Source: Prauserella_A oleivorans (GTDB lineage Bacteria; Actinomycetota; Actinomycetes; Mycobacteriales; Pseudonocardiaceae). Taken from it: a stretch of DNA of 64,000 bases. Below the pieces are notes generated by a model, which did no database searches, had not been told where the DNA came from, and was given only the letters and a program-made list of their open reading frames with translations. A program made the position numbers and the translations under genes. Below, in pieces: positions 16,749-25,994 of the stretch. The first letter of the stretch is position 1. Every line of letters begins with the position of its first letter. The stretch spans positions 2,604,001 to 2,668,000 of the forward strand of contig NZ_JBHUNT010000001.1 in NCBI RefSeq assembly GCF_042685745.1. Reading direction: 5' to 3'.

Positions 16749-18707
16749 TCAGGGACGTCCGCCGCAGACGATCTTGTTCTGCGGGTTGTAGCGCACGGTC
16801 CGCGACTCCCGGCGCACCTCCGCGCCGGTGGCCGGGTCCCGCAGGATGCGCGTGTCGGTGACGGTGAAGCCCGGCGCGCCGCTGCTCGGGGAGCAGTTCT
16901 CCTTCGGGCCCCGCTCGGTCTTCGGCGGCACGAAATTGGTGCGCTCGCCGGTCACCGACTGGACGTCGTACTGCTTGGTGCCCCACAGCCGCACGGTGAT
17001 GCTCGACGGCGTCCACTCGGTCTGGATCGCCACGCCGGTCGGGCTGTCGTTGCGGAACCTCAGGTCGATGACGCTGGAGCCGTCGGCGTTCTGGAACACC
17101 GTGGCCTCGCGGCCCGCGGGGTACCGGCTGATGTAGTAGCTGTGCTCCTGGTGACCGGCGTCGGTCATGCCCGCGAAGTACGCGGCGTTGTACAGCGTGG
17201 TCGCGAACTGCGAGATCCCGCCGCCGACTGCCTTGCCGGGCGCACCGTCCTGGATGATCCCGGCCTCGATGTAGCCGTCGGCGGCCGTGCGCGGCCCGGT
17301 GTGGCCGTTGAGGCTGAACGTCTCGCCCGGCTTGACGATCGCGCCGTTGACCTCCTCGGCGACCCGGCGGATGTTCACGCCGGAGTCGGCGGCGAAGTCA
17401 CCGGTGGTGAACTCGCCGATGACCTCCTTGATGCCGAGCTGGTTGGCTTCCTCGGTGGTCGTCTCGGCGGGCTTCTTCTCGTAGTGCGCCGCGAGCTCCC
17501 GGCCGTCGTCCTTCTTGAGGACGTCCATCAGCGGCTTGAACGTCACGTCCCACTTGATCTGGTTGCCGTCCTCGGACGGCACGACGGTCGGCGCGCCGCC
17601 CTCGAACACGATCTGGGCGTCGCGGCCTTCCTTCTCCGTGCTCGCCAGCTCCTCCTCGACGCCCGCGACCATCTTCTTCTGGTCGATCTTCGGCACGAGC
17701 CGGCCGTTCTCCGGCGCGAAGCTGAGTGCCGCGGCGATCTCCTCGGGCTCCAGCGTGCCGTCCGCGCCCTCACCGTGGACGACGACCGGTGCGGAGACGG
17801 CGGGCTCGGCGACATCCTTGAGCGCTGCCTGCACGGCCTGGGACGTGATGGTCACCGGCGTGCTCCGGACCGGCAGCCGCAGGCGCTCACCGTCGGCCCA
17901 GCCGTCGAGGATCACCGACTGCGCGCCCGCCACGTCGAGTTCCTGGCCGTTCTTGGGTTCGATCGCCTTCGGTGTCGCGTCCTCGAACACGACGTTGCCC
18001 TCGACGGGCTCGCGGTCGATCTCGTTGCGCAGCGCCGCCATCGCGTTCTCGAGCTGGTTGGGCTCGGACTCGGTGACGACACCGACCTCGCGCTCGGAGA
18101 AGAACGACGTGATGCGGGTGATGGGGTTCAGCGGCTGGTCGCCCGCCTCGTCGAGGGTCTGCTGCCAGTTCAGCCGCAGGCCCGCGGACGTGGGGTCGAA
18201 CGAGCTCTGCACGTCGCCCGCCGTGTACTCGACGGGCTTGGTCAGCCGCGGTTCGAGTTCGGAGCGGAGCTTGTCCTCGGCCTCGCTGTGGCTCAGCCCG
18301 CCGACCTCGACTCCGGCCACCACGACGCCGCGCGGCACGTCGCCGCTCGTCACGAGCAGGTCGGCGACATAGGCCAGGGCGAGGACCCCGAACACGGCGG
18401 CGGCGATCAGCGCCGGCTTCGGCACACGGCGCTTGCCCTTCGCCGGCTCGGCCTCGCCGGCCGGGGCCGTCCGTGGCGCGAACTGCTCGGTGGGACCGTC
18501 GGCGCCGCCGGGCCGCTGCCCGTAGCCCTGCGAGCCGTGCGCGGCGGCCAGGTGCTGCGTGTCGGCCGCGCCGTAGTCGTGCGCCGGTATCTGCTGGGTC
18601 GCTTCGACGTCGGACTCGTGCCCGGCAGGGCCGGGACGTGCCGGAACGGCCGGCAGCACGTCGGTCTGCTCGGCATGCGATTCGGGCCACTGAGGATCCT
18701 GTGGCAA
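16749..18707 (-). CDS. VanW/peptidoglycan-binding-domain membrane protein
   Basis: A 652-residue envelope protein. A disordered cytoplasmic N-terminus (1-95) precedes one membrane helix at about 98-119 (ALIAAAVFGVLALAYVADLL). Two repeated peptidoglycan-binding-type domains follow (starting with DVPRGVVVAGVEVGGLSHSE), then a VanW domain (ISQFATTLYNAAYFAG, HSYYISRYPAGREATVFQNA). The extracellular part probably contacts the cell wall. The TTG at 18707 is chosen as start because GGAGG sits 6 nt before it; no ATG or GTG fits the N-terminus. The first residues are therefore MPQDPQWPES. It is divergent from the small gene at 18957. Despite the VanW name there is no sign of a glycopeptide resistance cluster. 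Confidence 0.88.
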   Translation of the reverse strand: MPQDPQWPESHAEQTDVLPAVPARPGPAGHESDVEATQQIPAHDYGAADTQHLAAAHGSQGYGQRPGGADGPTEQFAPRTAPAGEAEPAKGKRRVPKPALIAAAVFGVLALAYVADLLVTSGDVPRGVVVAGVEVGGLSHSEAEDKLRSELEPRLTKPVEYTAGDVQSSFDPTSAGLRLNWQQTLDEAGDQPLNPITRITSFFSEREVGVVTESEPNQLENAMAALRNEIDREPVEGNVVFEDATPKAIEPKNGQELDVAGAQSVILDGWADGERLRLPVRSTPVTITSQAVQAALKDVAEPAVSAPVVVHGEGADGTLEPEEIAAALSFAPENGRLVPKIDQKKMVAGVEEELASTEKEGRDAQIVFEGGAPTVVPSEDGNQIKWDVTFKPLMDVLKKDDGRELAAHYEKKPAETTTEEANQLGIKEVIGEFTTGDFAADSGVNIRRVAEEVNGAIVKPGETFSLNGHTGPRTAADGYIEAGIIQDGAPGKAVGGGISQFATTLYNAAYFAGMTDAGHQEHSYYISRYPAGREATVFQNADGSSVIDLRFRNDSPTGVAIQTEWTPSSITVRLWGTKQYDVQSVTGERTNFVPPKTERGPKENCSPSSGAPGFTVTDTRILRDPATGAEVRRESRTVRYNPQNKIVCGGRP

Positions 18708-18956
18708 GACAACCCTCCACGTCCTGCGATGACGGGCCAGGACTCCGCCGGTCAAGATACGGCCCGCGCCGGGTCCGGCGGTACGCGACCCCCGCAACGG
18801 GGTGCCAGGGCGTTTCCGCAGGCATCGGGGGTGGCGCCACTCCTTCACCGGGCGAACACCGGCTGCGGACAGCGGGTAGCGATTCGATCTCGATCGACTT
18901 TCGGCCGAACGGGTACCCGGGGTGGACAGGCGACGACCGACGAGAGGGAGAGCCTC

Positions 18957-19208
18957 ATGCGCATCACCGCCGATCACGTCCGCGCCCTGCTGGAGTCCGA
19001 GCTCAGCGAGCCGAACCTCGTCGTGCTGGAGGGCCGGGTCAGCGTGCTGGACGCCTCCGACCTCGGTTCGCAGCGTTACGCTGGGGCGCTGGTCGTCGCG
19101 TCCCGCGAGGACCTGCACGGCCGGCTCGGCGACCGGGAACCGTCGGAGCGGGAGCTCACCGAACTCGCCGCCGGGCTGGAGGCCGGAGTGTCGAACCTCG
19201 GTGGGTAG
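18957..19208 (+). CDS. Conserved hypothetical protein, 83 aa
   Basis: An 83-residue acidic protein (MRITADHVRALLESELSEPN) without membrane segment or signal. The ribosome-binding site GAGGGAG and ATG are well placed. I do not recognise a named domain. It is followed by a phosphoesterase and a PHP protein with 4-13 bp between genes, so the three are probably one transcript. It lies divergent from the VanW gene across about 250 bp that should hold both promoters. Confidence 0.7.
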   Translation: MRITADHVRALLESELSEPNLVVLEGRVSVLDASDLGSQRYAGALVVASREDLHGRLGDREPSERELTELAAGLEAGVSNLGG

Positions 19209-19220
19209 GAGATGCGCGGC

Positions 19221-19721
19221 ATGCGGTTGCTGATCATCGCCGACACGCACGTGCCGCAGCGGGCGAAGCGCCTGCCCGAGCAGGTGTGGCAGGAGGTCGA
19301 CCGCGCCGACGTGGTGATCCACGCCGGCGACTGGGTGGACGTCGCCCTGCTGGACGAGCTCGAGGCGCGCTCGCGGCGGCTGCTCGGCGTCCACGGCAAC
19401 AACGACGGTCCCGCCCTGCGCGCACGGTTGCCCGAGGTCGCCACGGCCGAGCTGGACGGCCTGCGGCTCGCCGTCGTCCACGAGACCGGGCCCGCGAAGG
19501 GCCGAGAGCGCCGCTGCGCGCGCGACTACCCGGACGCCGACGTGCTCGTGTTCGGCCACAGCCACATCCCGTGGGACACGGTCGCCCAGAGCGGCCTGCG
19601 CCTGCTCAATCCCGGGTCGCCGACGGACCGGCGCAGGCAACCGCACTGCACATACCTGACCGCGCGGGTCGAGAACGGGCGGCTGGCCGACGTCGCCCTG
19701 CACGCGCTACCGCCGAGGTGA
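19221..19721 (+). CDS. YfcE-type metallophosphoesterase
   Basis: A 166-residue calcineurin-like phosphoesterase. It shows the full metal-binding set: ADTHVP (D-x-H), HAGDWVD (G-D), GVHGNNDG (G-N-H/N-D), VVHETG and FGHSHIP (G-H-x-H). The size fits the single-domain YfcE/MJ0936 group that hydrolyses phosphodiesters. ATG 19221 is preferred because AGGAG lies 9 nt upstream; the ATG at 19212 is too close to that site. It is the middle gene of a three-gene set with the PHP protein. Confidence 0.88.
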   Translation: MRLLIIADTHVPQRAKRLPEQVWQEVDRADVVIHAGDWVDVALLDELEARSRRLLGVHGNNDGPALRARLPEVATAELDGLRLAVVHETGPAKGRERRCARDYPDADVLVFGHSHIPWDTVAQSGLRLLNPGSPTDRRRQPHCTYLTARVENGRLADVALHALPPR

Positions 19722-19724
19722 GGC

Positions 19725-20732
19725 ATGGATCCCGTGAAGGTGTTGCGCCAGATCGCCCTCCACCTGGAGCGCAACGGCGAGCCGAGCTACCGCGTCCGGG
19801 CGTTCCGGCGGGCCGCCTCGGTGGTGGCCGAGCTGCCCGAGCGAGAGGTGGAGGAGCGGGTCCGCGCGGGCACGCTCACGGCGTTGAGCGGCATCGGCAA
19901 GACGACGGCCGCGGTGATCGCCGACGCCGTGGAGGGCCGGGAACCGGCTTATCTCACCGACCTGGCCTCCCGGGGCGCACCCGGCATCCCGGACGGTGGT
20001 GCCCTGCACGCCGCGTTGCGGGGTGACTGCCACACCCACTCCGACTGGTCCGACGGCGGCAGCCCCATCGAGGAGATGGCCGAGGCGGCCCGCGCTCTCG
20101 GGCACGACTACCTCGTGCTCACCGATCACTCGCCGCGGCTCACCGTCGCGAACGGGCTGTCCGCCGAGCGGCTGCGCAGGCAGCTCGATGTGGTGGCCGC
20201 GCTCAACGAGAAGCTCGCGCCGTTCCGGATCCTCACCGGCATCGAGGTGGACATCCTCGCCGACGGAACCCTCGACCAGGATCCGGACCTGCTCGAGGAG
20301 CTCGACGTCGTGGTGGCGAGCGTGCACTCGCTGCTGCGGATGCCGGCGCCGGAGATGACCGAGCGCATGCTCACGGCGGTGGCCAACCCCCGCGTGAACG
20401 TGCTCGGCCACTGCACGGGGCGGCTCGTGTCCGGGCGCGGCAGGCCGGAGTCGACGTTCGACGCCGAAGCCGTGTTCACCGCGTGCCGGGAGCACGATGT
20501 CGCCGTGGAGATCAACTCGCGCCCGGAGCGGCTCGACCCGCCACGCAGGCTGCTGCGCCTGGCCCGTGAGCTGGGCTGCCGGTTCTCGATCGACAGCGAC
20601 GCCCACGCCCCCGGGCAGCTGAGCTGGCTGCCGTTCGGGTGCGTGCGTGCCACCGAATGCGGGGTCGAGGAGGCCGCGGTGGTGAACACGATGAGTGCCG
20701 ACGACCTCACCGCGTGGGCGGGCCGGCGCTGA
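19725..20732 (+). CDS. HhH and PHP domain protein (PolX-C-like)
   Basis: A 335-residue protein. An N-terminal helix-hairpin-helix region (LTALSGIGKTTAAVIADAV near residue 50) resembles the DNA-binding part of family X polymerases. A PHP phosphoesterase domain follows with GDCHTHSDWSDGG, LVLTDHSPR, GIEVDIL, VVASVHS, LGHCTGR and the final IDSDAH metal ligands. It resembles the C-terminal half of bacterial PolX without the polymerase part. Histidinol-phosphatase activity is a possible alternative, since PHP proteins can do this and his genes follow. A nuclease or phosphatase acting with the adjacent phosphoesterase is equally possible. Confidence 0.85.
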   Translation: MDPVKVLRQIALHLERNGEPSYRVRAFRRAASVVAELPEREVEERVRAGTLTALSGIGKTTAAVIADAVEGREPAYLTDLASRGAPGIPDGGALHAALRGDCHTHSDWSDGGSPIEEMAEAARALGHDYLVLTDHSPRLTVANGLSAERLRRQLDVVAALNEKLAPFRILTGIEVDILADGTLDQDPDLLEELDVVVASVHSLLRMPAPEMTERMLTAVANPRVNVLGHCTGRLVSGRGRPESTFDAEAVFTACREHDVAVEINSRPERLDPPRRLLRLARELGCRFSIDSDAHAPGQLSWLPFGCVRATECGVEEAAVVNTMSADDLTAWAGRR

Positions 20733-20798
20733 CGTCTCCCTGACGCACCACCGGCACCGAGTTGGACAGACAGGTACGGGCGTACTAGAACGGGTGGC

Positions 20799-21974
20799 AT
20801 GTCCCACGCCCTGCCGGACACGGCTCCGAGCGCTCCGGCTCCTCCCTGGCACCACCGGGACTTCCGGTTCTCCCTGCTGGCGTCCGCGCTGGCGTTCTCC
20901 GGCTACGCCCTCCTGCTGCCCGTGGTGCCGCTGTGGGCCGTGCGGCAGGGGGCCGGGCCGTTCGCGGCGGGCGCGGCCACCGGTGTGTTCATGGCCAGCA
21001 CGGTGCTCGCGCAGTTCGCCTCCGGCGCCCTCGTGCGGGCTCAGGGCTACCGCGCCGCGATGCTGTGGGGCGCGGTGTTCCTCGGGGCGCCGACCCCGTT
21101 GCTGATGCTGTGGCCGACCGCCCCCGGCATCCTGACGGTCTCGCTGCTGCGGGGCATCGGATTCGGCCTGCTCACCGTGTGCGGCAGCGCGCTCATCGCC
21201 GAACTGCTGCCGCGGGAATCCGTGGCGAAGGGGTCCGGTCTGTACGGGCTGGCCGCGGGCCTGCCCCAGCTGCTCGGCCTGCCGGTCGGCACGTGGCTGG
21301 CCCAGCACTGGGGGTTCGTGCCCGTGTTCGTCCTGGCGACGGCGTTGCCGGCGGCATCGGTCGCGCCGATCGTGCTGCTGGCCCGGATCCACCCGGCAGC
21401 CGAGCGCGGCAGGCGGAGCGGCCTGCGCGACATCGTCGGCGCGACCTGGCGGCCGTGGCTGCCGATGCTGGCCGTGTCCACGGGCTGGGGCGCACTCGCG
21501 ACGTTCCTGCCGATCGTGCTGACCTCGCCGTCCTCCTCGGTGGCGTTGTTCGTGGCGCCGTGTGCGTCGATGTTCGCCCGCTGGGCGGCGGGTGCGATCG
21601 GTCACCGGGTCGGCGGCCCGGGCCGGATGCTGCCCGCGGGGCTCGCCGTGGGCGGGCTGGGACTGGCCGGCTTCGCGGTGCTCACCAGCACCGGCTCGGA
21701 CGGCGCCTCCTGGCCGGCCGTGCTGGCCGTCGCGCTGTTCGGCCTCGGCTTCGGTGTGGTGCAGAACGACGCCCTGGTGGCCATGTTCGCCCGCACGCAG
21801 GCCGGTCCGGCCAGTGTCGCGTGGAACGTGGCCTTCGACGCCGGGCAGGGGCTCGGCGCCGTCGCGGTGGGCGCGGTCGTGTCGGGGACGAGCTTCGGGG
21901 TGGGCTTCGGGCTGCTCGCGGCGTGGGCGTTCGCGCTGCTGCCGGTGGCCTGGCTGGCCCGGCGAGCGGGTTAA
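20799..21974 (+). CDS. MFS transporter
   Basis: A 391-residue major facilitator with about 12 hydrophobic segments. It begins FRFSLLASALAFSGYALLLP and has a signature loop after helix 2. Its substrate cannot be told. It is read toward hisH, whose GTG lies only 9 bp after its stop, so it may be the first gene of the hisH-priA transcript. A possible promoter, TTGGAC at 20762 and TACTAG at 20783, lies just upstream. Confidence 0.88.
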   Translation: MSHALPDTAPSAPAPPWHHRDFRFSLLASALAFSGYALLLPVVPLWAVRQGAGPFAAGAATGVFMASTVLAQFASGALVRAQGYRAAMLWGAVFLGAPTPLLMLWPTAPGILTVSLLRGIGFGLLTVCGSALIAELLPRESVAKGSGLYGLAAGLPQLLGLPVGTWLAQHWGFVPVFVLATALPAASVAPIVLLARIHPAAERGRRSGLRDIVGATWRPWLPMLAVSTGWGALATFLPIVLTSPSSSVALFVAPCASMFARWAAGAIGHRVGGPGRMLPAGLAVGGLGLAGFAVLTSTGSDGASWPAVLAVALFGLGFGVVQNDALVAMFARTQAGPASVAWNVAFDAGQGLGAVAVGAVVSGTSFGVGFGLLAAWAFALLPVAWLARRAG

Positions 21975-21983
21975 CCTGGAGTC

Positions 21984-22613
21984 GTGCCTCGTGTTGTGAT
22001 CCTGGACTACGGGTCCGGAAACCTCCGTTCCGCCGAACGCGCCCTGCAACGGGCCGGTGCCGAGGTGGAGGTCACCGCGGATCCCCATGCGGCGCTGGAG
22101 GCCGACGGGCTCGTGGTGCCCGGGGTCGGCGCCTTCGCCGCGTGCGCCGACGGACTGCGCTCGGTGCAGGGCGACCGCATCATCGGCAAGCGGCTCGCGG
22201 GCAGCAGGCCCGTGCTCGGGATCTGTGTCGGGATGCAGATCCTCTTCGAGCGTGGCGTCGAACACGGCGTCGAGGCCGAGGGCACGGGAGAGTGGCCGGG
22301 CACGGTCGACCGGCTCGACGCCGAGGTGTTGCCGCACATGGGCTGGAACACCGTCCGCGCCCCCGCCGACTCGCAGCTGTTCGCCGGCCTCGACGCCGAC
22401 GCGCGGTTCTACTTCGTGCACTCCTACGCCGCGCGCACCTGGGACCTGGAGTCCGGACTGACCGGCCGCCAGCCGAAGGTCACGTGGGCGCACCACGGCG
22501 AGGACTTCGTGGCCGCGGTGGAGAACGGGCCACTGTGCGCCACGCAGTTCCACCCGGAGAAGTCCGGCGACGCCGGAGCGCAGCTGCTGCGCAACTGGCT
22601 CAGCACCCTGTGA
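21984..22613 (+). CDS. hisH: Imidazole glycerol phosphate synthase, glutaminase subunit
   Basis: A 209-residue class I glutamine amidotransferase. It makes ammonia for HisF in histidine synthesis. LDYGSGNLRS is the typical start and GICVGMQILFERG holds the nucleophile Cys81. TQFHPEKSG carries the His and Glu of the triad. A GTG start follows the MFS gene by 9 bp. Its partner hisF is about 3.4 kb away, beyond two minus-strand genes that split the his cluster. Confidence 0.96.
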   Translation: MPRVVILDYGSGNLRSAERALQRAGAEVEVTADPHAALEADGLVVPGVGAFAACADGLRSVQGDRIIGKRLAGSRPVLGICVGMQILFERGVEHGVEAEGTGEWPGTVDRLDAEVLPHMGWNTVRAPADSQLFAGLDADARFYFVHSYAARTWDLESGLTGRQPKVTWAHHGEDFVAAVENGPLCATQFHPEKSGDAGAQLLRNWLSTL

Positions 22614-22647
22614 CCCGATCGGCGCAGCCGCGTTCTACAGTGACCGC

Positions 22648-23385
22648 GTGACGTTCACGCTCCTTCCCGCCGTCGATGTGGCCGATGGTCAGGCCGTCCG
22701 TCTCGTCCAGGGCGAGGCCGGCACCGAGACCTCCTACGGATCCCCGCTGGACGCCGCGCTGTCCTGGCAGCGTGACGGTGCCGAGTGGGTCCATCTCGTC
22801 GACCTCGACGCGGCGTTCGGGAAGGGTTCGAACCGGGAGCTGCTGGCGGAGGTCGTGGGCAAGCTCGACGTGAACGTGGAGCTCTCCGGCGGCATCCGCG
22901 ACGACGAGTCGCTGGCCGCCGCGCTGGCCACGGGCGCCCGGCGGGTGAACCTGGGCACGGCCGCGCTCGAGTCGCCGGACTGGTGCGCCAAGGTCGTGGC
23001 CGAGCACGGCGACCGGGTCGCGATCGGCCTGGACGTGCGCATCACCGAGCAGGGTCACCGGCTCGCCGCCCGGGGCTGGACCCAGGACGGCGGCGACCTG
23101 TGGGAGGTGCTGGAGCGCCTCGACCGCGACGGCGCCCAGCGCTACGTCGTCACCGACGTCAGCAAGGACGGCACGCTCAAGGGCCCGAACCTGGACCTGC
23201 TGCGCGATGTCACCGCGCGCACCGACGCCGCCGTCATCGCCTCCGGCGGTGTGTCCAGTGTGGACGACCTGCGGGCACTGGCGACGCTGGCACGCGACGG
23301 CGTCGAGGGCGCCATCGTGGGCAAGGCGCTGTATGCGGGCGCGTTCACGCTGCCCGAGGCGCTCGAGGCCGTCGCGAACGCCTGA
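22648..23385 (+). CDS. priA: Phosphoribosyl isomerase A (HisA/TrpF bifunctional)
   Basis: A 245-residue (beta/alpha)8 barrel. PriA isomerises ProFAR in histidine synthesis and, in actinobacteria, phosphoribosyl anthranilate in tryptophan synthesis. LLPAVDVADG holds the first catalytic Asp (Asp10), and VTDVSKDGTLKGPN holds the second. ARGWTQDGG is the Arg/Trp loop typical of PriA. The window has trpE, trpC, trpB and trpA but no trpF, which supports the bifunctional assignment. Dual activity remains an inference from family and context. Confidence 0.95.
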   Translation: MTFTLLPAVDVADGQAVRLVQGEAGTETSYGSPLDAALSWQRDGAEWVHLVDLDAAFGKGSNRELLAEVVGKLDVNVELSGGIRDDESLAAALATGARRVNLGTAALESPDWCAKVVAEHGDRVAIGLDVRITEQGHRLAARGWTQDGGDLWEVLERLDRDGAQRYVVTDVSKDGTLKGPNLDLLRDVTARTDAAVIASGGVSSVDDLRALATLARDGVEGAIVGKALYAGAFTLPEALEAVANA

Positions 23386-23391
23386 TCCGGC

Positions 23392-23793
23392 CTACTCGGC
23401 CTCGTTCAGCGCGATCGCGATCCCGACGGTCCGCTCGGGGTTGCCCTGCAACCGGCCACGCAACCGGCTGAAGAACATCGTCACCGCGCCGAGGATGCCG
23501 TACTTGCGGGACAGCGCGGAGCGGATCTCGGCGAAAGCAGCGCCGTCGACGATGCGGGCCACGCCCCGGACCGTCGGTCCATGCGTCCTCGTGCCGCGCA
23601 GGTCGCACGCCGTGACCTCGACCTGCGGGTTGTTGCGAATTCGCTTGACCTTGCCCGCGTCGCGCACGCTGAACAGCACCAGCTCGTCGCCCAGCCGCGC
23701 CACCCACACCGGCGTGGGCACCGCCTGGCCGGACTTCCGGAACGTGGTCAGCTGCACGTACTTCTCGGCGGCGAGGCGCCCCAGTTCTCCCAT
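23392..23793 (-). CDS. PPOX-class F420-dependent oxidoreductase
   Basis: A 133-residue split-beta-barrel protein of the flavin/deazaflavin type. The pattern GRLAAEKYVQLTTFRKSGQA, followed by PTPVWVARLGDELVLFSV and GKVKRIRNNPQVEV, is typical of the actinobacterial F420-binding PPOX group. Substrates are unknown; related proteins reduce biliverdin or other conjugated compounds. It converges on priA with 6 bp between stops and interrupts the his cluster. Confidence 0.85.
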   Translation of the reverse strand: MGELGRLAAEKYVQLTTFRKSGQAVPTPVWVARLGDELVLFSVRDAGKVKRIRNNPQVEVTACDLRGTRTHGPTVRGVARIVDGAAFAEIRSALSRKYGILGAVTMFFSRLRGRLQGNPERTVGIAIALNEAE

Positions 23794-23855
23794 GCGGTGA
23801 CCTTAGCCCCGTGGCGGCGCGGTCCGGGCGGTAATGGGGCCGGGTGCCGGACGTC

Positions 23856-25640
23856 CTACAGCGCTCCCGTGCCCGTCTGCCCGATCCGCAGCGTGTCGCC
23901 GCAGGCCCGCGTCGGCCACGTCGCGATGTTGCGTTCCAGCTTGGCCGCGTGCTCGGCGGCGTAGGCGCGCAGCTCCCGCAGCGTTTGCCGGTCCGGCACG
24001 ACGTCCTTGCGCACCCAGTCGCCGTTCGGCGGCGGCTGGTAGAGGTCGGTGTGGATCTGGTAGTAGTCCCGCGCGAGCCGCGGGTCCAGGCCGAGGCCGT
24101 TGCCGTTGGTCCACGGCTGGCGGGTGTGGATGAACGTCGGCTTGAGCTCCTCGAACACGTACTTCGCCTGACCCGCGTTGTCGTGTTCGCGGACCAGCTG
24201 GGCGAACCGGTGGTTGGTCAGGCCGGCCATGTCGATGAGATGCAGCCTGCTGGTGAGCGCCGAACCGCCCAGGTCGGGCAGCACGAGCGAGCCCCGTTCG
24301 AGGCCCAGGATGTCGGCGTAGCCGTTGAAGGTGCGGCCGAAGCGGTCGGCGACGTAGCAGGCGGAGATGTTGGGGTCGGTCCGGAAGTCGTCCGCGGCGT
24401 GAGCGAACGAGGCTCCCGTGGGGAGCAGCACGGCGACCAGGCCCACGGCGATCCACGCCCGCGAGCGTGTGCGGGCGTACCGCAGCGCCTCACCGGCGGC
24501 GAGCGTGGCGGCCAGCGCGCCGAGAATCCAGATCGGGGTGGCGAACCGCAGCTGGTACATCCAGTCGGGCTCGAGCACGGTGTAGGCCACGATGGCCAGA
24601 CCCAGCGGGACGAGCAGTGCGAGCAGACCACGGCGCCACCACGCGGGCCGGGCGAGCACCACGCCGATGAGCAGCACGGCCAGCAGCACGGCCGGGGCGC
24701 CGGCGTAGGCCACCAGGTCACCGGCCCTGGTGAGCTCGCGCAGCGCGGGGATGTCCTGTCGTTTCGCGATCGACGGGCTCGCCAGCCACTGTCCGAACGT
24801 CGCGTACCGCCACACGAAGTACGCGCCCACCGGCACGACGAACGTGACCACGGACAGCAGGATGTGCTTGACGCTCGAGGCGAGCGTGGCCCTGCGCATC
24901 GTGCCGAGCACGACGATCGGGTAGACGCCCGCGTAGATGAGCCCCTCGGGCCGGGTGAGGGCGGCGAACGCCGCCAGCGCGCCCATACCGAGCGCGAGCT
25001 TCGGCCGGAGCAGCCGGTTGTCGAGCACGGCCAGGAAGACGAGCACCGCCATCACGGTGACGGTGAGTCCGTACAGCGGGTTCTCCAGGCCGGAGAAGCT
25101 CCAGATGACGAATGACGGCGTGATCGCGAGCAACGCGCCGACGCAGAGCGTGGCCAGCCACGGTCGCTTGGTCACCCGTGCGGCCGCGACGTGACAGGCC
25201 GCCAGGATGCCCGCGCAGAAGAGCAGCGCGAGCGCCTTCGGGAAGAACACGTAGTCCGGGATGCCGAAGATCGTGCCGTGGTCGAACAGGCCGAAGAGCC
25301 TGCCGAGCACGAGCAGCGCGGTCCAGGTCGGGTTCGAGTAGCCCTCGACGGGTTCGGCGCCAGGCTGGACCACCGGGCCGAGGCCTTCGGCGAAGCTGCG
25401 CGCGTAGGCGAACGTGATCGCCGCGTCGTCGATGATCCAGTTGCCGTAGAGCGAGGCGTGCGCGCCGATGAGGGCCGTACCACCCGCCACCGAGGCGACG
25501 GGAAGCAACCGCGCGCGCCGCCGCGGGCGCGCGGCCGGCTCCGCGTCCGGATCCGGCGACCCGGACACAGGCGCTTCCCCCATCGTGACCGTTGCCATCC
25601 CAGCACCCTTGACATTCATCGTGCCGGCCGGTTCCCCCAT
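23856..25640 (-). CDS. GT-C fold membrane glycosyltransferase
   Basis: A 594-residue integral membrane protein with roughly ten hydrophobic helices and a soluble C-terminal part. The first loop WIIDDAAITFAYARSFAEG carries the acidic pair expected of GT-C enzymes. VEGYSNPTWTALLVL and SGLENPLYGL resemble actinobacterial arabinosyl- or mannosyltransferase-like proteins such as AftB. Such enzymes use polyprenyl-phosphate sugars to decorate cell-wall polysaccharide or protein. Donor and acceptor are not known here. Several in-frame ATGs lie within the first 20 codons, so the start is uncertain. It splits hisA from hisF. Confidence 0.8.
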   Translation of the reverse strand: MGEPAGTMNVKGAGMATVTMGEAPVSGSPDPDAEPAARPRRRARLLPVASVAGGTALIGAHASLYGNWIIDDAAITFAYARSFAEGLGPVVQPGAEPVEGYSNPTWTALLVLGRLFGLFDHGTIFGIPDYVFFPKALALLFCAGILAACHVAAARVTKRPWLATLCVGALLAITPSFVIWSFSGLENPLYGLTVTVMAVLVFLAVLDNRLLRPKLALGMGALAAFAALTRPEGLIYAGVYPIVVLGTMRRATLASSVKHILLSVVTFVVPVGAYFVWRYATFGQWLASPSIAKRQDIPALRELTRAGDLVAYAGAPAVLLAVLLIGVVLARPAWWRRGLLALLVPLGLAIVAYTVLEPDWMYQLRFATPIWILGALAATLAAGEALRYARTRSRAWIAVGLVAVLLPTGASFAHAADDFRTDPNISACYVADRFGRTFNGYADILGLERGSLVLPDLGGSALTSRLHLIDMAGLTNHRFAQLVREHDNAGQAKYVFEELKPTFIHTRQPWTNGNGLGLDPRLARDYYQIHTDLYQPPPNGDWVRKDVVPDRQTLRELRAYAAEHAAKLERNIATWPTRACGDTLRIGQTGTGAL

Positions 25641-25994
25641 GGCAGGAGTATTCCCCGGCCGGCGTGCGAATAACGCTCCGGAACGTGAACGTCCTGCCGT
25701 GTTCCGGAGGTGGCCGAGGCGCGTGCGTCATCGTGACCGCCTGCCGGCTGGTCTCGATGCAGCGGATCAAGGCGGGAAATGCTGCCTTGCTGCGATCCGG
25801 CCCACAGTCAGAGGATCATACGCACGCACCGGTCCGTCGGCCCGTTGGGTGGTCCATTCTGGACCGCGTATTTCCCTGGAGAGATCACGAAAAGGTCAAC
25901 AGATGGGTGGGAACCACCCGCTCGGGCACCGGGCCCGTGCTGGGTGCCGACCGCCGCCGGGGGCGGCCCACCTGCGGAACCCTAAGCTGGATGC
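25641..25994. other. 354-bp intergenic region with divergent promoters
   Basis: It lies between the GT-C gene (-) and hisF (+), so it should hold both promoters. An inverted repeat, TCCGGAAC (25677-25684) and GTTCCGGA (25701-25708), is the only structure I can see. Base composition is slightly more AT-rich than the flanks around 25795-25910. No open frame with a credible start was found. Confidence 0.4.

Noticed and set aside
16749..18707. Glycopeptide resistance locus because of the VanW domain
   Set aside because: No vanH, vanA, vanX or vanRS genes are near. VanW-domain wall proteins are common in actinobacteria.
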